A stretch of 34,808 nucleotides of DNA from Alphaproteobacteria bacterium (GTDB lineage: Bacteria > Pseudomonadota > Alphaproteobacteria > Rhizobiales > Aestuariivirgaceae), in assembly GCA_024642465.1 (NCBI GenBank), contig JAHEBA010000034.1, forward strand, positions 1 to 34,808, written 5' to 3'. Of the stretch, positions 31,123-34,808 are shown in pieces. The translations under genes and the position numbers were made by a program. The notes below the pieces were generated by a model. It was not told where the DNA came from. It saw nothing but the letters and a program-made list of their open reading frames with translations, and searched no databases. How positions within the stretch are numbered: the stretch's first letter is position 1; the number at the start of each line of letters is the position of its first letter.

Positions 31123-31151
31123 CCAGATCGGTTTTTCTATTGTTGATCTGG
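31123..31151 (-). promoter_or_regulatory. Inverted repeat upstream of the LysR gene
   Basis: CCAGATC (31123-31129) and GATCTGG (31145-31151), a perfect 7-bp inverted repeat with a 15-nt A/T-rich centre. An inner CTATT/AATAG pair partly overlaps it. The placement just before the start codon at 31106 fits an autoregulatory LysR site or a leader hairpin. Confidence 0.4.
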
Positions 31152-31166
31152 AAAATAGCAGCCCTT

Positions 31167-31187
31167 GCCATGAGCTGCAATCATGGC
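31167..31187 (-). terminator. Possible uvrA terminator
   Basis: GCCATGA-N7-TCATGGC, a perfect 7-bp inverted repeat 27-47 nt after the uvrA stop. On the minus strand it is followed by a moderately T-rich stretch (CTATTTTCC) only after 9 nt, so termination may be weak. Confidence 0.35.
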
Positions 31188-31213
31188 TGGACCGATTTTC
31201 GCTAGCTGGATCT

Positions 31214-34138
31214 CTACTCTGCCGCCGCCTGCTTGCCGCGTTCGAGGATGGGTGCGAGGTATTGACCGGTGTGCGAGCGGGACACCTTCGCCACGTCTTC
31301 CGGCGTGCCGGTGGCCACGATCTCGCCGCCGCCGTCGCCGCCTTCGGGCCCGAGGTCGATGATCCAGTCTGCGGTCTTGATGACCTCGAGATTGTGTTCG
31401 ATGACCACCACGGTGTTGCCGTGTTCGACCAGTTCGTGCAGCACCTCCAGCAGCTTTGCCACGTCGTGGAAGTGCAGGCCGGTTGTCGGCTCGTCGAGCA
31501 GGTAGAGGGTGCGGCCCGTTGCCCGCTTCGACAGTTCCTTGGCCAGCTTGACGCGCTGCGCCTCACCGCCCGACAGGGTGGTGGCCTGCTGGCCAACGTG
31601 GATATAGCCCAGCCCGACCCGTTCCAGCGTCACCAGCTTGTCGCGCACCGCAGGCACGGCGCGGAAGAAGTCCGCCGCCTCGGCAACCGTCATGTCCAGC
31701 AGGTCGGCGATGGACTTGCCCTTGAACTGGATGTCGAGCGTCTCGCGGTTGTAGCGCTTGCCGTGGCAGGCATCGCAGGTGACGTACACATCCGGCAGGA
31801 AGTGCATCTCGATCTTGATGACGCCGTCGCCCTGGCAGGCTTCGCAACGCCCGCCCTTCACGTTGAACGAGAACCGGCCCGGACCATAGCCGCGCGCCTT
31901 GGACTCCGGCAGCCCGGCAAACCAGTCGCGGATCGGCGTGAAGGCGCCGGTATAGGTGGCCGGGTTGGAACGCGGTGTGCGCCCGATGGGGGACTGGTCG
32001 ATGTCGATGATCTTGTCGAGCAGTTCCAGCCCGTCGATGCGGTCGTGCTCTGCCGGCATGTCACGCGTCTTCATCAGCTTGCGTGCGGCCGCCTTGTACA
32101 CGGTGTCGATGAGCAGGGTCGACTTGCCGCCGCCGGAGACGCCGGTCACGGCGGTGAACAGACCGAGCGGCAGCTCCGCGGAAACGTTCTTCAGGTTGTT
32201 GGCGCGCGCGCCGGACACTTTCACCAGCCGCTTGGGGTTGGGCTTGCGTCGTTCGCGCGGCACCGGCACCGCCATGACGCCGGTCAGGTATTTTCCGGTC
32301 AGCGAGGCCGGGTTGGCCATCACCTCGTCCGGTGTGCCTTCGGCGACGATCTGGCCGCCATGTACGCCGGCGCCAGGGCCGATGTCGACCACGTAGTCGG
32401 CGGTGCGGATGGCGTCTTCATCGTGCTCGACCACGATGACCGTGTTGCCGAGATCGCGCAGGTGCACGAGCGTTTCGAGCAGCCTTGCATTGTCGCGCTG
32501 ATGCAAGCCGATGGAGGGCTCGTCCAGCACGTACAGCACTCCGGTCAGCCCGGAGCCGATCTGCGAGGCCAGCCGGATGCGCTGGCTCTCACCGCCCGAT
32601 AGGGTGCCGGAGGTGCGTGACATGGTGAGGTAGTCGAGACCAACGTCCACCAGGAACTTCAACCGATCGCGAATTTCCTTCAGGATGCGCGCCGCGATCT
32701 CCATGTCCTTTGCCCGCAGGCGATCCGGCAACTCGTTGAACCAGTCGTTCGCTGCCCGGATCGACATGTTGGAGACTTCTGCGATGTGCAAGCCGCCCAC
32801 CTTGACGGCCAGCGCCTGCGGCTTCAACCGGTAGCCGTTGCATGCCTGACAGGGGTGGTCGGACTGGAACTGTGACAGCTCCTCGCGCACCCACGCACTG
32901 TCTGTTTCCTGCCACCGGCGCTCGATGTTGCCGATGACGCCCTCGAACGGCTTTGTCGTCTTGTAGGTGCGAAGCCCGTCGTCATAAACGAAGGTGATTT
33001 CATCATCCATAGTGCCGAACAGGATGGCGTTGCGCACCTCGTCGGACAGCTCGTCCCACGGCGTGCTCATCGCCGCGCCATAGTGCTTGCACACGGCTTC
33101 CAGCGTCTGGGTGTAATAGGGCGAGGTGTTGCCGGTCTTGGCCCACGGCACGATGGCGCCCTGGCGCATGCTGAGCGTCTTGTCCGGCACCACCAGGTCG
33201 GCCTCGAAGCGCAGCTCGGTGCCCAAACCGTCGCACTTGGGACAAGCGCCGAACGGGTTGTTGAACGAGAACAGCCGCGGCTCGACCTCGTCGATGGTGA
33301 AGCCTGAGACCGGGCAGGCGAACTTTTCCGAGAAGGTGATGCGCTCGTGGGTCTCGTTCAGCGACTTGTTGGCGCTGCCCCCGGCAGAGGTGTCTGCCTC
33401 GGCAAGCGGCTTATCGGCGAACTCGATGACGGCAAGGCCGTCGGCAAGCTTCAGCGCCGTCTCGAAACTGTCGGCCAGCCGGGTTGCGATGTCGTCGCGA
33501 ACCACCAGCCGGTCCACCACCACGTCGATGTCGTGCTTGTACTTCTTGTCGAGCGCCGGCACCTCGGTAATTTCGTTAAATGCCCCGTCAACCTTCAGCC
33601 GCTGGAAGCCCTGCTTCACCAGCTGGGCGAATTCCTTCTTGTACTCGCCCTTGCGACCCCGCACGATCGGCGCCAGCAGGTAGAGCCTGGTGCCTTCCTC
33701 GAGCTCCATCACCCGGTCGACCATTTGCGACACGGTCTGGCTCTCGATCGGCAGGCCGGTGGCGGGCGAATAGGCAATGCCGACGCGGGCGAACAGCAGA
33801 CGCATGTAGTCGTAGATCTCGGTCACCGTGCCCACGGTGGAGCGCGGATTGCGGCTCGTGGTCTTCTGCTCGATGGAGATGGCCGGCGACAGGCCGTCGA
33901 TCTGGTCGACGTCCGGCTTCTGCATCATTTCGAGGAACTGGCGGGCATAGGCCGACAGGCTCTCGACATAACGGCGCTGGCCCTCGGCATATATGGTGTC
34001 GAAGGCGAGCGACGACTTGCCCGAGCCGGACAGGCCGGTGAACACGATCAGCTTGTCGCGCGGCAGCTCGATCGACACGTTCTTGAGATTGTGCTCGCGT
34101 GCGCCCTGGACGGAGATGATGCGTTTGTGTTCGGCCAT
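31214..34138 (-). CDS. uvrA: Excinuclease ABC subunit UvrA
   Basis: 974 residues, full length. Two ABC ATPase modules: the first Walker A is [14 protein letters not shown] (34-47), with signature [12 protein letters not shown]; the second is [15 protein letters not shown], with [12 protein letters not shown] and [12 protein letters not shown]. Zinc fingers: CPVSGFT...[11 protein letters not shown] and CEACQGDG...[10 protein letters not shown]. UvrA finds DNA damage with UvrB in nucleotide excision repair. The start at 34138 is ATG. No GTTC-N7-GTTC LexA box is evident upstream, so SOS control is not shown. Confidence 0.97.
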   Translation of the reverse strand: MAEHKRIISVQGAREHNLKNVSIELPRDKLIVFTGLSGSGKSSLAFDTIYAEGQRRYVESLSAYARQFLEMMQKPDVDQIDGLSPAISIEQKTTSRNPRSTVGTVTEIYDYMRLLFARVGIAYSPATGLPIESQTVSQMVDRVMELEEGTRLYLLAPIVRGRKGEYKKEFAQLVKQGFQRLKVDGAFNEITEVPALDKKYKHDIDVVVDRLVVRDDIATRLADSFETALKLADGLAVIEFADKPLAEADTSAGGSANKSLNETHERITFSEKFACPVSGFTIDEVEPRLFSFNNPFGACPKCDGLGTELRFEADLVVPDKTLSMRQGAIVPWAKTGNTSPYYTQTLEAVCKHYGAAMSTPWDELSDEVRNAILFGTMDDEITFVYDDGLRTYKTTKPFEGVIGNIERRWQETDSAWVREELSQFQSDHPCQACNGYRLKPQALAVKVGGLHIAEVSNMSIRAANDWFNELPDRLRAKDMEIAARILKEIRDRLKFLVDVGLDYLTMSRTSGTLSGGESQRIRLASQIGSGLTGVLYVLDEPSIGLHQRDNARLLETLVHLRDLGNTVIVVEHDEDAIRTADYVVDIGPGAGVHGGQIVAEGTPDEVMANPASLTGKYLTGVMAVPVPRERRKPNPKRLVKVSGARANNLKNVSAELPLGLFTAVTGVSGGGKSTLLIDTVYKAAARKLMKTRDMPAEHDRIDGLELLDKIIDIDQSPIGRTPRSNPATYTGAFTPIRDWFAGLPESKARGYGPGRFSFNVKGGRCEACQGDGVIKIEMHFLPDVYVTCDACHGKRYNRETLDIQFKGKSIADLLDMTVAEAADFFRAVPAVRDKLVTLERVGLGYIHVGQQATTLSGGEAQRVKLAKELSKRATGRTLYLLDEPTTGLHFHDVAKLLEVLHELVEHGNTVVVIEHNLEVIKTADWIIDLGPEGGDGGGEIVATGTPEDVAKVSRSHTGQYLAPILERGKQAAAE

Positions 34139-34222
34139 GGGGGATGCCTAGATCATAACGGGAACATGCGCAACGGGGCGCCAAGAGACTGCTGACAGTG
34201 TAAGCCGGATATGGGGCAGGGG

Positions 34223-34242
34223 TTCCCGGTTTTCCACGGGAA
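34223..34242 (-). other. Inverted repeat between the winged-helix regulator gene and uvrA
   Basis: TTCCCG-N8-CGGGAA, 16-35 nt after the regulator's stop and 85-104 nt before the uvrA start. There is no T-tract, so its role as a terminator is unproven; it could also be an operator for uvrA. Confidence 0.3.
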
Positions 34243-34257
34243 TGTTGTAAAGGCCGT

Positions 34258-34731
34258 TCAGGCGTTCATATTCCTGCGGGCCTCGCCAATCGCATCGCCG
34301 ACTGTCGCCAGGTAGTCGAGCGTGGCCTCAGTCGCCTGCTGCAGGTCTTGCGACCCTTTGCGTGATGCAGTCCAGCCGCCACTTTCGTTGCGCTCAATCC
34401 AGCCTTTTTCCGCCAGCCGCTCAAGCTTGCGCCGGACTGTTTCACGCGGAATACCGCTGAAGGCGGCTATCGACTGCGTGTTGATGTCCTGCTTGTTCAC
34501 CAGTTCGCCCTTGCCCTTGAGCAGTTCGCCATAGCTGAAGTCACCTGGCAGCAAATGCCTGGGCAGCGTCGCTTCGCCGATCACCGCCATGACCAGCAGC
34601 ATGTCGAGGTCTCCGTCGAACTGCTGTCTGAGCAGGATCAGCAGGCGGGTGAAACCCTCCACGTGAACCGGCCAGATCTGGCCGAAATGGCTTTCGACAA
34701 TGGCGCGGGACGACTTGGCGGCTTCAGGCAT
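34258..34731 (-). CDS. Winged-helix DNA-binding protein
   Basis: 157 residues. A helical N-terminal half (HFGQIWPVHVEGFTRLLILLRQ, then LDMLLVMAVIGEATLPRHLL) is followed by an HTH: NKQDINTQSIAAFSGIPRETVRRKLERLAEKGWIERN (about 78-114, shown in parts by INTQSIAAF and RRKLERLAEKGW). This recalls MarR-type or Crp C-terminal winged helices. A regulatory role is likely; target unknown. A perfect inverted repeat, CGCCCA-N3-TGGGCG, lies 32-46 nt upstream. Confidence 0.75.
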   Translation of the reverse strand: MPEAAKSSRAIVESHFGQIWPVHVEGFTRLLILLRQQFDGDLDMLLVMAVIGEATLPRHLLPGDFSYGELLKGKGELVNKQDINTQSIAAFSGIPRETVRRKLERLAEKGWIERNESGGWTASRKGSQDLQQATEATLDYLATVGDAIGEARRNMNA

Positions 34732-34762
34732 GAGGCGTGATCCTCTGTTTGCAGCTCCCGGG

Positions 34763-34777
34763 CGCCCAAAATGGGCG
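34763..34777 (-). promoter_or_regulatory. Palindrome upstream of the winged-helix regulator gene
   Basis: CGCCCA-AAA-TGGGCG, a perfect 6-bp inverted repeat in a 15-bp element, 32-46 nt before the start at 34731. The size suits a dimeric winged-helix protein, possibly the adjacent gene product. Confidence 0.35.
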
Positions 34778-34808
34778 ATGGAAACGTTGAACGTACACAG
34801 AGGTTTTT

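Noticed and set aside
34139..34257. LexA (SOS) box upstream of uvrA
   Set aside because: The alphaproteobacterial GTTC-N7-GTTC motif is not present; the closest string (GTTG-N5-GTTC on the minus strand) has the wrong spacing and a mismatch.
1..34808. tRNA, rRNA, CRISPR arrays, insertion sequences, prophage or att sites
   Set aside because: I looked in the gaps on both strands for T-loop sequences, regularly spaced repeats, transposase motifs and flanking direct repeats, and saw none. Small structured RNAs without strong sequence signals could be missed by eye.

Overview
The window reads as chromosomal DNA of a GC-rich alphaproteobacterium, most likely of the Hyphomicrobiales (Rhizobiales). 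The grounds are a BA14K-type surface protein, the gene order nagZ-scpA-scpB-tatABC-serS-surE-pcm-LysM/LytM lipoprotein-DUF815 ATPase-yajC-secD-secF-Mth938-squalene/phytoene-synthase-like-trmFO that is typical of that group, an L,D-transpeptidase with a Tat-like leader, and a folate-type TrmFO. I see no rRNA, tRNA, CRISPR array, insertion sequence or phage gene. This is mostly core chromosome with a few accessory insertions.

Layout. 1-446: 3' end of a BA14K-like gene and a terminator. 528-4110 (minus strand): a solitary HicA-like small protein under a perfect FNR/FixK-type box, a two-domain FAD/GcvT demethylating oxidoreductase, and a YkuD L,D-transpeptidase. 4330-7033 (plus): rhodanese, metZ, a GNAT acetyltransferase and a LysE exporter, tightly packed. 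7245-8606: RhlE-like DEAD-box helicase. 8607-9409 (minus): a [2Fe-2S] ferredoxin gene with an apparent one-base frameshift, followed 9 nt later by a CIA30-domain gene. 9634-10230: XRE-cupin regulator. 10365-10622 (minus): small membrane protein.

10906-20982 (plus) is the conserved cell-envelope and division block: nagZ (wall recycling), scpA/scpB (condensin partners), an inserted orphan ABC ATPase, tatABC (folded-protein export), serS, surE, pcm and a lipoprotein with two LysM domains and a degenerate LytM domain. 21125-23218: a glutathione S-transferase and a flavin monooxygenase-like gene that look inserted, separated by strong terminators. 23250-24125 (minus): DUF815 ATPase. 24296-28611 (plus): yajC, secD, secF (Sec translocase accessories), then Mth938-domain and squalene/phytoene-synthase-like genes. 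28730-34731 (minus): trmFO, a GcvA-like LysR regulator, uvrA and a winged-helix regulator.

The most notable points are: (i) homologues of three mitochondrial complex I assembly factors, NDUFAF1 (CIA30), NDUFAF3 (Mth938) and NDUFAF6 (squalene/phytoene-synthase fold), within about 20 kb, with the CIA30 gene coupled to a ferredoxin gene; (ii) the ferredoxin frameshift just before its second cluster cysteine; (iii) two intergenic 15-bp palindromes of the form TTGTGCRCYGCACAA, before the DEAD-box gene and in the ferredoxin/XRE-cupin divergent region; (iv) a perfect TTGATC-GG-GATCAA anaerobox before the lone HicA gene; (v) hairpins between tatA and tatB and between yajC and secD that could set subunit ratios. 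I found no clearly new multi-gene defence or mobile system.
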